From Pleurostoma richardsiae (lineage: Eukaryota > Ascomycota > Sordariomycetes > Calosphaeriales > Pleurostomataceae), in assembly GCA_030052745.1 (NCBI GenBank), contig JANBVO010000036.1:186001-250000 (forward strand): a stretch of DNA of 64,000 nucleotides. The letters are read 5' to 3'. The position numbers and the translations under genes were made by a program. Positions 25,298 to 36,049 of the stretch are shown here, piece by piece. A model generated the notes under the pieces. The model ran no database searches, was not told the DNA's origin, and was given only the letters and a program-made list of their open reading frames with translations. The number at the start of each line of letters is the position of its first letter. Positions within the stretch are counted from its first letter, which is position 1.

Positions 25298-26760
25298 TTT
25301 GGATGTCGTTGATGCTGAGTAATGTGTGCCTTTCACGACATGAGCTCGTAATACAAAGGGCGCATTGTAGCGGCTGAAGCTGTCGTGCGACGATCGTTCG
25401 AGAACAGATCTCGTCGAAAGCTTAGGTGAACAGCCGATGTGCTCATCAATCAGGTCGCATCGCGGTTATCCTGGCGCCGACGGAGCGCGAGTTACCACTC
25501 CGCCGGGTCCTGAGTTGACTCTACTCCAATGAAGAGGCAGCTAGCAAAGGAGGCTTTACTGTGCATTTCCGTCTTACTTCAATAGGCTTTCAGGGATGAC
25601 AACAGCTTTCACGGACAGTTCAGTTGCGGTCATTCTTCTTTCGCCTAACGCCGAAGAGCCAATTCTATTTCCGTCTTTCCAGCACTCGAAGCATGCTGTA
25701 CGAAAAGGATCGAAGCATGTTCATAGGAGTATGCCTGTGACCGAGTGTCTCCACAAGCGACTGTACCTTGATGACGTTTGCAAATCTCCTTGCAGGAGCA
25801 CTTCCTGAGCCAAGGTCTTGTAAAGCGCGGTTTATTCCCCGGCGATAGTCCTTATGGTGGCCAACCTAGGTGCCGATACGATCTGACGCAGCACGTGAGG
25901 TAGCACGGAATTGGTCTGTATCATGACTGTCCGTGAAAGCTTCATGGCGACGAGGAGTGTCGCAAGGATGCCGTTTGTCCTTATTAGCATTGGCCGTCGG
26001 GGTTGTCAAATCTCTTGATACTAAGAATTGTAACTTATGGAAATTGAGTCACTTCTATATGACAAGACAATACCTATAGATCCACGTGTTGATACGACAG
26101 AGGCGCATCACGGGCGTCTGATGTTTATGAGCTCTGTGTAACAGCCACATGTGTCCCACCGCGGCTAGCAGTCAGCATCAGAGGACACAATATGAACCGA
26201 CTAATTATGTGATGTTATCAGTGTGCGATCCCTCATTTTCCATAGCTTCTTTCCGAGACCTGTTCCTAATATGGCTGCCTTGCGGGTGATATACAGAGTT
26301 TCGGGAGTGTTGTAACTAAATTACTGACAGACGGTGAGCAAGTGGTTCCATATATTGCTGGAATATCATCGAGTACTTATGCTGCCGTGTAAATCACTTA
26401 TGTGGCATGTCCGTATTGCCTAATCCAGAGATGCATCCCGGTCTCTGCAACGGATTTAGTCCTCCCACAAGCCTGCCAACCTGCCATTCGGCTCGACTTA
26501 CCACAGAAACAATGGTTCAGGCTGACCTTATCGCTAACTTATTCACGTGGGAGTCACGTCTGTGTCCGGGTGACTAGGTGTCCGTTTGTCGGAGACAGCC
26601 TATGCTTACAAAGACGGGACATAGCCCATCACCAACCGGACCATTGATAGTAAATAACTGTAGCTACCGTGGTTTCCGATTCCTACTTGTTTGTCATTCT
26701 GATAGTCCGGAGTCCGGTATGGATAGGGTGAACTTGGCGGAGCTGTACGATGGAGTATTA

Positions 26761-26772
26761 AGCGAGAAGTTT
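26761..26772 (+). promoter_or_regulatory. Shared 12-base word, SDR promoter copy
   Basis: AGCGAGAAGTTT, identical to 28360-28371 in front of the Zn2Cys6 gene, in the same orientation relative to transcription. Confidence 0.4.
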
Positions 26773-26787
26773 TAGCTGATCCGTAAA

Positions 26788-26803
26788 CAAGTCCGCGGAC
26801 TTG
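26788..26803. promoter_or_regulatory. Palindromic CCG-CGG element, SDR promoter
   Basis: CAAGTCCGCGGACTTG is a perfect 16-base palindrome 196-211 bp before the SDR start. It contains abutting CCG and CGG triplets, the half-sites read by Zn2Cys6 proteins. Thirteen of its bases recur at 28148-28160 in front of the neighbouring Zn2Cys6 gene. Confidence 0.55.
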
Positions 26804-26998
26804 AGGCAATGCCGACCCTGGCTCGTTACCTGACAAGTTGGGAATATAAGACCAGTCAATATTCCTGAGACGAGATCTAGAAATTCGAAGAGGTATAACG
26901 ATGCTCAGACATACTCTGCTGCAACTCTTCGACTTAACATACCATCTTACCTCCGGATTCCGCTCTCGTCTACATTATACCATCAGTTTATACAAACC

Positions 26999-28040
26999 AT
27001 GAGTGACAAGGCAGACCTCGTCGTCCCCAAATGGACCTCCTTCACGAAAGCCTGGCACAACAAGCCCTACCCACTTATCTCTCCGAGCAGGCCCGAACTC
27101 TCAGCAGCCGGGAAGAACGTCATCGTCACCGGTGGAGGTACGGGCATTGGCAAGGCCATCGCCCTCGCCTTCGCAGAGGCCGGGGCTCGGTCTGTCACCA
27201 TCATCGGCCGCCGGCTCGACAGACTGCAGACCGCCGCCGCCGCCATCTCCCATGCTAAGGGGGCAGGTAGTGGCATTGAGATCCTCTATGAGGTGGCTGA
27301 TCTCACCAAGCGAGAGCAAGTTCACGCCGCGTTGAAGAAGATCACAGACCGAATTGGCAAGATTGACGTTCTCATCTCGAACGCCGGCGCCCTGCCTCAG
27401 CCGGCACCGCTGCGAGGCTATGATGCCGAGAAGCTCATGGAGGGGTTCGGCGTCAACGTCCTTGGCTCGTTCAATGCCATTGATGCCTTCATCCCCCTTG
27501 CTGGGCCGGAACCGGTGCTAGTGAGCGTTACTGCCGCACTGGTGCATACTCAGCCGTAAGTTCGACGTGAAGGGGAACTGTCAAAAAACAAGCGACCCTA
27601 ATGGGGAGACAATCGCTAACGGCGCGGCGCGTGCAGCATGCCGGGAATGGGAGCATATACGGCTGCGAAGACGGCTCAGATGAAGATGGTGGACTACTTT
27701 GCCGCCGAGAACCCACAACTACATGTGGTACAGATGCACCCCGGTATGGTGCTGACGGAGCTCGCGGGGACGACGGCGCCGCCGGCCGGGATCCAGCTGG
27801 ATGACGGTATGGAGGCCCGCTTTGCAAAGCACCCAACTACTTCGTGAGAACACAAGACTGACGCAGCAGCTAGCCGACTTGGCTGGGCACTTCAGCGTCT
27901 GGCTGACGTCCGCGGAGGCGCGCTTCCTCAGGAACAAGTTGGTTTGGGTAAACTGGGACGCTCACGAACTGCTGGACAGGGCCAAGGAGATCAGCGGATC
28001 TGGGCTCCTGACGGTATCCCTCGACGGCGTCGGGATGTAG
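26999..28040 (+). CDS. Short-chain dehydrogenase/reductase (SDR)
   Basis: Three exons, 26999-27555, 27637-27806 and 27874-28040, give about 297 residues. Introns use GTAAGT...CAG and GTATGG...TAG. It is a classical SDR: NAD(P)-binding GGGTGIGKA near residues 45-53, the ISNAG motif near 125-130 and the YTAAK active site at 193-197. The C-terminal HFSVWLTSAEARFLRNKLVWVNWD is typical of a fungal SDR group of unknown substrate. The catalytic serine usually found 13-14 residues before the Tyr is not in place: the local sequence is SVTAALVHTQPMPGMGAY, with Ala at the expected position and Thr just before. It lies upstream of and parallel to the Zn2Cys6 gene and shares two promoter words with it, so the two may be co-regulated. 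Cytosolic; substrate unknown. Confidence 0.85.
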
Positions 28041-28147
28041 TCGCAATTGGACGACGGCTGGATGCTGGATGCCGATGTTGAAAAGGGGCTGTCCTTTGTT
28101 CGGTGAAGAGAGTGGAGAATGACAGCGATTTGTCAGCGCCTAGATCC

Positions 28148-28160
28148 CAAGTCCGCGGAC
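28148..28160. promoter_or_regulatory. CCG-CGG element, Zn2Cys6 gene promoter
   Basis: CAAGTCCGCGGAC, identical over 13 bases to the SDR-promoter palindrome at 26788; an AGG follows at the same spacing in both. It lies about 300 bp before the regulator start, a placement that would allow autoregulation. Confidence 0.5.
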
Positions 28161-28359
28161 CTCAGGAACTCCGAGAGGTGAGTAATCAGTGGGCCGAAGG
28201 ACTGAGAGGGACGGAGGATGGCGAAAACAGGTGTTTCTCAAGTGCAGAAGGACAGAGATGCTCTCAGGTCGGGAAAGACTTGTTGTTTCAGGGGGACCTT
28301 AGCGATTGAAGTCGTCACTGCTAGGCTCGCACTTCTCACCAAATGAAATTGCACCGCTG

Positions 28360-28371
28360 AGCGAGAAGTTT
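28360..28371 (+). promoter_or_regulatory. Shared 12-base word, Zn2Cys6 promoter copy
   Basis: AGCGAGAAGTTT about 85 bp before the regulator start; exact copy of 26761-26772 in the SDR promoter. Confidence 0.4.
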
Positions 28372-28453
28372 ATATGGTCTTACCGCAATCCCTAACGCTG
28401 ACAGCAAGCCTAATTTGGCAAGGGGGGAGAAACATCTTGCAGGGAAGTGCTCA

Positions 28454-30551
28454 ATGGCGTCTTCAAATGCCCAGGCCGTGGAGCGGTCAAAGGCCTTGGG
28501 GAGGAGGAAGGTGAGAGATGCCAGTTTCGCGGACTTGACAATCGAGACGGGTTTGCTGACTTCACTTCGAGGCCTGTGATCTGTGCCGCCTGAAGAAGAT
28601 CAAATGTGACGCGAAGAAGCCAAAGTGCTCCCATTGCACCATCTACAACAAGGACTGCATCTGGACGCCGGGTCTCCCGAAGAAGAAAGGACAAGTGAAG
28701 GATGCGGAGAAAGACAGGCAAGGCGGCCACCGGCACCGGAACCCCCTCAAAGATTTCTTCAACTGGGCTAACATTCAGCTGCAGTGCGAGCCGATTTGCA
28801 TATCTCGAGGAGCGCCTTGCCAGTCTAGAGGCACAGCTTAGACGGGGCCCAATTGTGACTCCAGAATCTTCTGAGCAAGATGATGACCTCCATGTGGTGG
28901 ACGCTCCCGAAGATGACGAGGAGGCAGAAGCGCCTACTTTGGAGCCCAGCCTTCTGATCGAGACTGGGGACTCAATGGTCGACTGTCCTCCGGTGCTGGT
29001 GCATACCAGCAGCTTCCCTCTTCCACCGCTCCAAGAAGTCCTTCCCTTGATCGAGGACTACTTTACCAAGTTCAACCACTTTGTGCCTCTTTTCCACCAG
29101 ACCGACTTCATGCGCATGCTTCAGGGCTGGTACTCCAACCCCCTCCAGCGCGATGACGCGACCTGGGCCTGTATCAATGTCGCCATGGCCCTCTCTCTGC
29201 ACCAGTGCCCCTATCACCGGCCTTTCGACAGGGACGAGTGGATCCAGCGCTGCACCGCCAACGCACAATCCGTCATGAACAACCTCGTGACGCGGGACCG
29301 CGACCTCAAGGGCGTCCAGGTGCTCCTGGGGCTGGTGATGCTCTTCCTCTCCAGCGTCCAGCCGCGTCCCGCTTGCGTGCTGATCGCCACGGCCGTCAAG
29401 CTCGCCCACCGGCTGCGCCTGCACACCCGACGGGGCCGCGAGCGGCTCGACCCGCAGGAGGCGACGCAGCGGGATCGGGTGTTCTGGATCGCGTACGTGC
29501 TGGACAAGGACATCAGCATGCGCGCCGTGGAGCCGTACGTGCAGAGGGACGACGATATCGACACGGACCTGCCCGCGGCGGCGGACCCCGACGACCGGAC
29601 GGGGTTCGTCCTGTCCGGGGATGGAGAGACGTGGTTCAACATCTTCTGGCACCGCATACACATTGCGCGAATCCAGGGGAAGGTGTACGACATGACGTAC
29701 TCGGTGCGCGGGGAGAGGGTGCCGGAGCGGGAGAAGCTGGCGAACGCGGCGAGGCTCGACCACATGATCCAGGACTGGAGGCGTGGCATCCCGGAGGAGT
29801 TCCAGCCGGAGAAGAACATGGACACCATTGGCAACCTTGTGGGGATGAGGCACTTCATATCGCTGTACTTTACGTACTACCAGTGTGTCTTCATGGCGCA
29901 TCGGGTGCACTCGCGCGACGCAGACTGGCTGAAGCGACTGACGGACTACAGCCAGAGGTTCGCCATCGGGCATGACCATAGGCAAAATCGTGGAGAGGCC
30001 CGCGGGGGCTCTCCTCTGCCGCCACGGTGGCTCGAGTTCGTGGAGACTGCCCGGGCGTGTATGAAGACGTTCCGGTCCGTGTACGCGGTGGGTAACCGGG
30101 ATTCGGCCCTCCTTTGGTGAGTTCTGTCCCTGATGAACAATGAGTCGGTGAGGGTATGTGACCCACCGTTGCTAACAGCTTCCCTAGGAGCATGACGTGC
30201 CCATACTTATCTTCAATCGTCATCCTTGTTGCTCACAAGCTGACCATCGCGGAGCACGTCGTCAGCGAGGAGGACCTCGCGGCCGACGAGGAGCTGATCG
30301 AGGGCGGACTCGGGTACCTTAAATGGCGGCTGGAGGACCCTTGCAACGACATCATCCTTCGGGATACGCATATGGCATGCTCGGAGCTGAACGCGAGGGC
30401 GACCGTTGCAATAACGGATTTCCGCTTGAAGGAGGCAGAGAGGGCGGCGGACGACTCCTTGTTCACGAGCCACTTGTCCGGGCAGACCTTCTCTTTGCCG
30501 GGCTTCGACCAGGGCATCTACGGCACGGGGCCGGGGACGTTTGCTCTCTGA
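28454..30551 (+). CDS. Zn2Cys6 transcription factor
   Basis: Four exons, 28454-28510, 28572-28717, 28785-30116 and 30188-30551, give about 632 residues. The zinc cluster ACDLCRLKKIKCDAKKPKC…C..C follows CX2CX6CX6CX2CX6C near residues 21-48, directly after intron 1. A leucine-rich coiled coil (FAYLEERLASLEAQLRR) follows, as expected for a dimerising factor, and then the fungal middle-homology region with LPLIEDYFTKFNHFVPLFHQ. Intron 2 (28718-28784) has a GC donor (CAG/GCAAGG) with a CTAAC branch site and CAG acceptor; it is the only choice I found that keeps phase between the zinc cluster and the coiled coil. Intron 3 is GTGAGT...TAG. A CGCGGACTTGA word in intron 1 (28528-28538) equals half of the upstream palindrome. 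Nuclear; target genes probably include the adjacent SDR. Confidence 0.9.
28528..28538. promoter_or_regulatory. Half-site inside intron 1 of Zn2Cys6 gene
   Basis: CGCGGACTTGA repeats the right half of the palindrome at 26788-26803. An intronic copy in the regulator itself is compatible with autoregulation, but one 11-base match is weak evidence. Confidence 0.3.
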
Positions 30552-31261
30552 ATAGGGCAGACCGCCAGAGTCTTATTTACAGATGCTATGCCGATGTGTT
30601 CCCGGAGAGATACACCGGATGCCTCCCTTAGCAATCAGCGCAAACGGCAACAGAGCCTGATGGCATTAAACCTATGCCTTGAGGCCTCCGGGTGGGCGTC
30701 CCATCATGTTCAGAATGGCGCATCTCAAGCAGGGACAATGCGGGCGGGAGGCAAGGCGGTCAGGCAGGGCTCCCTGTACGCCAGAAGAGAACGCACTGAG
30801 CAACAGCTGCTTTACGCCACGACAGGGAGAAGGAAATACAGAGTTAGCACTACCGCACACAAGAGGACAACAGGCCGAATATGGCTGGGCCGTCGAGTGA
30901 ATCATCATCGGGAGCTTGAGTACTGATCAGGCATCGCCTTCAGACACAGTCAAGGCTCACAGGGTGCTAATATAGCGATGTTGGGCCGATTTTGTTGACC
31001 GCTGTGGGAGTGTGCGACATGCGGGCCAGCAGGAAGCTGACTCCGGCATGTGACGGGCGTTCCTGGAACACCTGAGGGCTCATCCGAAGTTCCGAAGATC
31101 TCGATAGATTAGATAACAGCCCGTCAACGGTAGAGTACCACAGTAGTGTGGGACATTGAAGAAGCCGCGGGACGTGTGTGCACGTGTGAAGATGCCCCCT
31201 GAATTCTCAGCGACGTGACGATCGCAAGATTCATCCCGGACGCACTCCGTGGTCACAGACT

Positions 31262-31297
31262 CGCAGCACAGCGCAGCACCAGCGCAGCACAGCACAG
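31262..31297. repeat. GCAGCACA-type short repeats
   Basis: Three imperfect tandem copies of a CGCAGCAC(C)AG unit followed by CACAG. A simple repeat in a promoter region. Confidence 0.7.
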
Positions 31298-31776
31298 CTG
31301 GACCTCGGCATTTCACGGGCAAAGCGCACCCGGAAGCATCCGGGCACCAGTCCCCGCGCGGGTCTTGATTGGGCATAGCGCCATGGCGGGGGTCACTGCT
31401 GGCTGGGCCATCGATCTGCGCTTGCGCTCCCCCGCAAAATCACAAGCTCGGCTTCGAGTCGGTTAACCCTCCTTTGGCTTGCTGGGCCTACTGTGGTAAT
31501 ACGTCAGAGTCTAAAGTCACAAGTCACAGGCCAGAGCGGAGCAGGGCAGAGTAGAGTACTATAGTAGAGCGATCTGTGGCTTGTCCTGGGCATCGCCGTG
31601 TTGACGGCTCAAGGGTCATCTGGCATGACATGCTGGCGATGGTGGTGACAGCACTGGGCCAATTGGCTCGACGACCCGATCTCGATCTCACCTCATGCCG
31701 CCGAGATGCTAGAAGAGACAGACAAGAGTGTGTAACTACCCTAGTGACTGTATGTAGTGTAGTACCCTACAGTGGG

Positions 31777-31802
31777 TGGTCTGTCTGGTCTGGTCTGGTC
31801 TG
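31777..31802. repeat. TGGTC pentanucleotide tract
   Basis: Four copies of GGTCT/TGGTC in near-tandem order. A short simple-sequence repeat with no evident role. Confidence 0.7.
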
Positions 31803-32545
31803 ATGGAGGGGCAGCAGCAGCTCTGGCCGTCTGTCATATGTCAGGGGTAGCATCGACGCGCTATCGACCTCCGCTGCGCCGAAGCCACATTCCCCCTAGC
31901 CGGGAGCGTCTCCAACAACCACAAACGCTAGCACCACACCGAGCCGACCAGCCAGTCACGGAAGCCGAAGCAAGTGAGCGATTGTCTCTCCGAGCTTCTG
32001 AGCACGACGGTCCAAGTACCTTCTTCTGCAGCGGTGCGCCACGAGCGTGGCCTGGCCCCGGCATCTGAGGTACCTGTTCCCAAGCTCAACCGCGGGCCAA
32101 AGGGCTCGGGCTCCACCACACATGGCAGAGAGGAGAGCTATCTGTCGTTTGACTCACGGCTTGGCCGTGGTCTCCTTGCGACCGCGGGGTTCCCTTCTTA
32201 TACCGGTCGATCCCGTCCCTGACTCTGCTGCGGCGGCCTCTTATGTCATGTCGGCCCTCTCTTCGTGATACCCTTCGCGTTTCCTTCTCGCGGTTCTCCG
32301 GTGTGCGGTCTCTTTGTTCTCCTTCTCCACTCAGTCTTTGTCAATTGAGAGACATCTCATTGCCTCGGGTGCTGTAGACGGCTGGTGTGGTGTTCGAGTG
32401 CTTTTTTCTCTCGAAGCAGACACGAGACCAAGAGCTTCCTCTCCGAGGGAGAGCCTAGATACGGAAGAGGGCGCGAGCCCGGCATCACTTACACACGACA
32501 CACGCATTCCATCCACGTCCACATACACACATCCACACCGCAGCC

Positions 32546-33735
32546 ATGGCTACGAAAGTCAATGCTGAGGGCAAGTCGCCGCCATCTGCGGCGACTAACT
32601 TAATAGGTTCGTGAAGATCGGCCTCGCAGACGACCAGACAGGAGCTGACACCGCGCGAACGACAGCTGGCGGAGGAGCAGGCATGATGGAGGCATTGGCG
32701 TGTCACCCGCTCGGTAAGCCCCCCCCGCGATGCCGCCTTGTGTGCCCTAGAAAGCAAAGTGATCAAATCTTAACAAACCATTTCTTCTCCGTTCGGACAG
32801 ACACGATAAAAGTACGTATGCAGCTCTCGCGCCGCGGCCGCGCCCCCGGCATGCCCAAGCGCGGCTTCATCCGCACCGGCGTCGAGATCGTCAAGAAGGA
32901 GACGCCCCTGGCCCTGTACAAGGGCCTGGGCGCCGTTCTGACGGGCATCGTGCCCAAGATGGCCATCCGCTTCACCTCCTTCGAGAGCTACAAGCAGCTG
33001 CTCGCCGACCGCGAGACGGGCGTCATCTCCGGGAAGGGCACCTTCTTCGCCGGCCTGGCCGCCGGCGTCACCGAGGCCGTGGCGGTGGTCACGCCCATGG
33101 AGGTCATCAAGATCCGCCTGCAAGCGCAGCACCACAGCATGGCGGACCCGCTGGACATCCCCAAGTACCGCAACGCCGCGCACGCGCTGTACACGGTGGT
33201 CAAGGAGGAGGGCGTCAGCGCGCTGTACCGCGGCGTCAGCCTGACGGCCCTGCGGCAGGGCAGCAACCAGGCCGTCAACTTCACGGCGTACACGTACTTC
33301 AAGGAGTGGCTGCGGCAGGCGCAGCCCCAGTACGAGGGGGGCAACCTGCCCAGCTGGCAGACCACCGTCATCGGGCTGGTGAGCGGTGCTATGGGACCGC
33401 TGAGCAACGCGCCCATCGACACGATCAAGACCCGGTTGCAGAAGATGCCCGCCGAGGAGGGCGTCAGCGCCATGCAGAGGATTAGCAGGATCGCCAGCGA
33501 CATGTTCAAGTGAGTGGACTGCTTCCGCCCCAATCTCGTCTCGATCCGGCTGCTGGTCTAGGATGCTAACAATAAAAAAAGACAAGAGGGTGTCCACGCC
33601 TTCTACAAGGGTATCACGCCCCGGATCATGCGCGTGGCCCCGGGCCAGGCCGTGACCTTCACGGTATACGAGTACCTCAAGGACAAGCTGGAGAAGAGCC
33701 GGTGGACGCTGTCGGGCGGGGATTTCGAAGAGTGA
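32546..33735 (+). CDS. CTP1: Mitochondrial tricarboxylate (citrate) carrier
   Basis: Four exons, 32546-32606, 32666-32713, 32801-33509 and 33582-33735, give about 323 residues. It is a mitochondrial carrier family protein of the inner membrane that exchanges citrate for malate or another tricarboxylate and so exports citrate for cytosolic acetyl-CoA. All three carrier signatures are visible: PLDTIKVRMQ, PMEVIKIRLQ and PIDTIKTRLQ, one per repeat of two membrane helices. YKGLGAVLTGIVPKMAIRF and RQGSNQAVNFTAY are typical of citrate carriers. Exon 2 is only 48 bp and was placed from the GGGAGMMEALACHPL segment. Intron 1 has a weak donor (GTTCGT) but gives the expected ATNLIAGGGAG. The role links to the acetyl-CoA carboxylase elsewhere in the window, although the two are 21 kb apart and presumably unlinked in function. 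Confidence 0.95.
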
Positions 33736-34200
33736 GTTAGACTCAGCGACTCTGGCGATGTTTGTGTGAATTCTCCTTTCTCCCCTTTAGCGTTGAGCTG
33801 CTTTCTTTGTCGCGGAAACGGAAAAGTCCCATTCCTGTTGACCGAGACGCAGAGGGACTAAGGATGAGGTGGCACCCTAGGAGTGTGCATCCGGACCGGC
33901 CACTATCCAGGTATATATGCGGAGGACGGGTGATCCTGGTCCTGCGGGAGAGGAGGACTAACTCATCGCGGACACGGACACGGTGTAACTTCTTTTTTTG
34001 CATAGTAGACTTAGGTCAGCATTTGGCATTTTCCGGACGCAATAAGATTTCACGATTTGATCTGCCTGTCTATTGCACATCTTCCTGTGTCCCGTTATTG
34101 CCCTTTGCCTTTTCGTCAAGTCGTCCATCACGGCGGGTGGCAGGGCATACCCAATCATCCTGTTATCCTGGCTGTATGTCTCCGCAGCACCTATGTTTCT
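33736..34200. other. Convergent intergenic
   Basis: 3' flanks of the citrate carrier and twinfilin genes. Nothing recognisable. Confidence 0.6.
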
Positions 34201-35385
34201 TCACCGGCCGGGCCTCCTGGGCCGGCTGAACCCCTTCCGCACCTCCACCTTAGGGTGCAGCTCCCCCAGGACGGAGTCCTCCGTGATCTCGCTGGGCTCC
34301 TCGACCTCGAACTTCTTCTCGACGGCTAGGCCGCTCCGGTCGGCGACCTCGAGGACGGCGCGCTTCATCAGCGGGTACATCATGCGGTTCTTGATGGCGC
34401 GGGTGCCGGGGGTGACGGGGCAGGTGTAGAAGAAGAGCACGGGGGCGCCCTTGTAGCCGGCGTACTCGTGCGCGTAGCGGTAGAAGGTGAAGCGCGGCTC
34501 GGTAGAGGAGATGGCTTGCGCCAGGTCGGATATGGAGGATGGGGATGAGGAGCTGGGTTCTAGTTCGACGGCTTCGGTATCTGGGTTGATTTTCTGCAAG
34601 AAAGAGCGTCAGCCTATTTGGGGTACTCCCAATGGAAGACGGCGACCGATGGAACAGGGGACGTAGAGCCGGAATTCAAAAGCAGAGACTCACCAGCATG
34701 ACTAGCCCGCTTCCCTCACCGGCCGCCATCTCCTTGAGGGCGGCCAGCGCGTCCTCGGCGACGGGCATGGCCAGGCTCTTGCTGAGGTGTATCTCGCGGG
34801 ACCCTGTGCCCTGACCGGCCTCGGCCTCGGCCCGCCTGACCTCGCCGAGGCTGCGCTCCTCCTCGGTGAGGGGCGCGTCGAGGGCGGTGTGGGCATCGTG
34901 CCGCTCGAAGCCCTCGGGGGACAGCTCGGCGGCGTCGGTGGCGAAGACGGTCTCGCGGAAGTGCTCGGAGCCCAGCTCGCGCACGAGGGTCAGGCGCGTG
35001 GAGGCGAAGAGCATCTTCTGGCGGACGGGCGCCGTGTCGGGCACGTAGGTGACGGCGACGAAGCGCGGGGAGGTGGGGTAGCGGCGGAGGATGGCATAGA
35101 GGGCCTCATTGGGCTTGAGGGCCGGGGTGAGCAGGGAGGAAACGTTGGACGCGAAGGAGGCGCCCGGGGAGGAGGGCGTCAGCAGGGAGAGGGGCTTGAG
35201 GGACTCGGAGGAGATGGTGGCCAGCAGGCCAAAATGGTCGTCGGAGGAGAGGAGGCTGTTGAACTGGGAGACCAGCTCCTGCGATGCTGTTTGCCCGCCG
35301 GGCGTCTGTCAGTGTGGTGGCATGACGGAGGGGGAGGGGCAGGAAGGGCCAGGTGGTGAGGCTTACCTGAGATGCCGGACTGCAT
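34201..35385 (-). CDS. TWF1: Twinfilin, actin-monomer binding protein
   Basis: Three exons on the minus strand, 35367-35385, 34694-35286 and 34201-34593, give about 334 residues, the usual size. Twinfilin carries two ADF/cofilin-homology domains, sequesters ADP-G-actin and caps filaments at cortical patches. The first domain reads MQSGIS/ASQELVSQFNSLL, then LYAILRRYPTSPRFVAVTYVPD and RQKMLFASTRLTLVRELG. The second includes RFTFYRYAHEYAGYKGAPVLFFYTCP and GTRAIKNRMMYPLMKRAVLEVADRSGL. A basic tail (RKGFSRPRRPGR) ends the protein, like the lipid- or capping-protein-binding tails of the family. The first exon has only 19 bases; the SGIS/ASQEL junction fits the family start. Introns use GTAAGC...CAG and GTGAGT...CAG. 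Confidence 0.94.
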
Positions 35386-36049
35386 CTTGCGCCTCCTTTC
35401 CGGTAGTCCTGGCAGAAATGAAGGCTCACTTTCTGCAGAACAGACACGCTATATGTTGCAGCCTGCTTCACACAGATATCGTAGGACAGGCGGGTATGAA
35501 GGAGGGAAGATGAGGATGAGGATCTGGTGGGGTTGCGCCGTTGCCATGGCGGGGTCGGTTCGTTGCCCGAAGGGGTACGGGACACCTCAGACGTGGCCCA
35601 AGTGATCCGTGCGCTGACCTGTACTTGCTTGTACTGCAAGGTACCTGATAAAGCTTCCGTTCCTCATTCATTCCTACAACACCTCTCCTCAATCCCGCGA
35701 CTTGTTGTAAGAGGAATGCCAGGTCATGATGCACTAGTGAATGCCTCTATGGTTTTAAATAACTTTTTCTGGCGGAAGACGGCAGCTAAGGCGACGGCCG
35801 TTGTCAATCTACATGAACAGAGCAGGACGAGCTGCCTGCTAGTCTGTGATGCCTCTCACCCGAGTGAGCTGTAAAGGTAAGGAATCTTTATGCGTGGCCA
35901 TCAAGCAGTCGACTGTCGTCTACAGGTGCCAGAGTCTCCCCATGGAGGAAGCGATTTCCAGCACTCTGCCGAGAGCAAGTCAATCAGTGTCGCGAGGACT
36001 CACAGGCATGGATGCGCACAACGTAACAGAGCCGGGTGGAGAGTCCGTC
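35386..36049. other. Intergenic, no gene seen
   Basis: Twinfilin promoter on the left and 3' flank of the membrane-anchored protein gene on the right. Open frames here are short and without resemblance to known families. Confidence 0.55.

Larger units (their letters stand above)
25207..26998. other. Divergent intergenic between MDR reductase and SDR
   Basis: About 1.8 kb containing both promoters. A TATAAAA on the minus strand (25291-25297) serves the reductase. On the SDR side lie AGCGAGAAGTTT (26761-26772) and the perfect palindrome at 26788-26803. No gene is supported. Confidence 0.55.
28041..28453. other. Intergenic between SDR and Zn2Cys6 gene
   Basis: Promoter of the regulator. It holds the CAAGTCCGCGGAC element (28148-28160) and AGCGAGAAGTTT (28360-28371). 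No gene is present. Confidence 0.6.
30552..32545. other. Intergenic upstream of citrate carrier gene
   Basis: No supported gene in about 2 kb. It contains GCAGCACA repeats (31262-31297), TGGTC repeats (31777-31802) and a pyrimidine-rich tract from about 32258 to 32334, typical of a fungal promoter and leader. Confidence 0.5.

Noticed and set aside
27842-27866. Alternative GTGAGA donor in SDR exon 2
   Set aside because: It would give an intron of about 23-30 bases, too short for splicing; the GTATGG donor at 27807 gives 67 bp and the right phase.
28972-29985. 337-codon minus-strand open frame
   Set aside because: Antisense shadow of the Zn2Cys6 gene, with no family signature.
32770-33597. 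275-codon minus-strand open frame
   Set aside because: Antisense to the citrate carrier exon 3; GC-rich third positions explain it.
34787-35359. 190-codon Gly-rich plus-strand frame
   Set aside because: Antisense of twinfilin exon 2.
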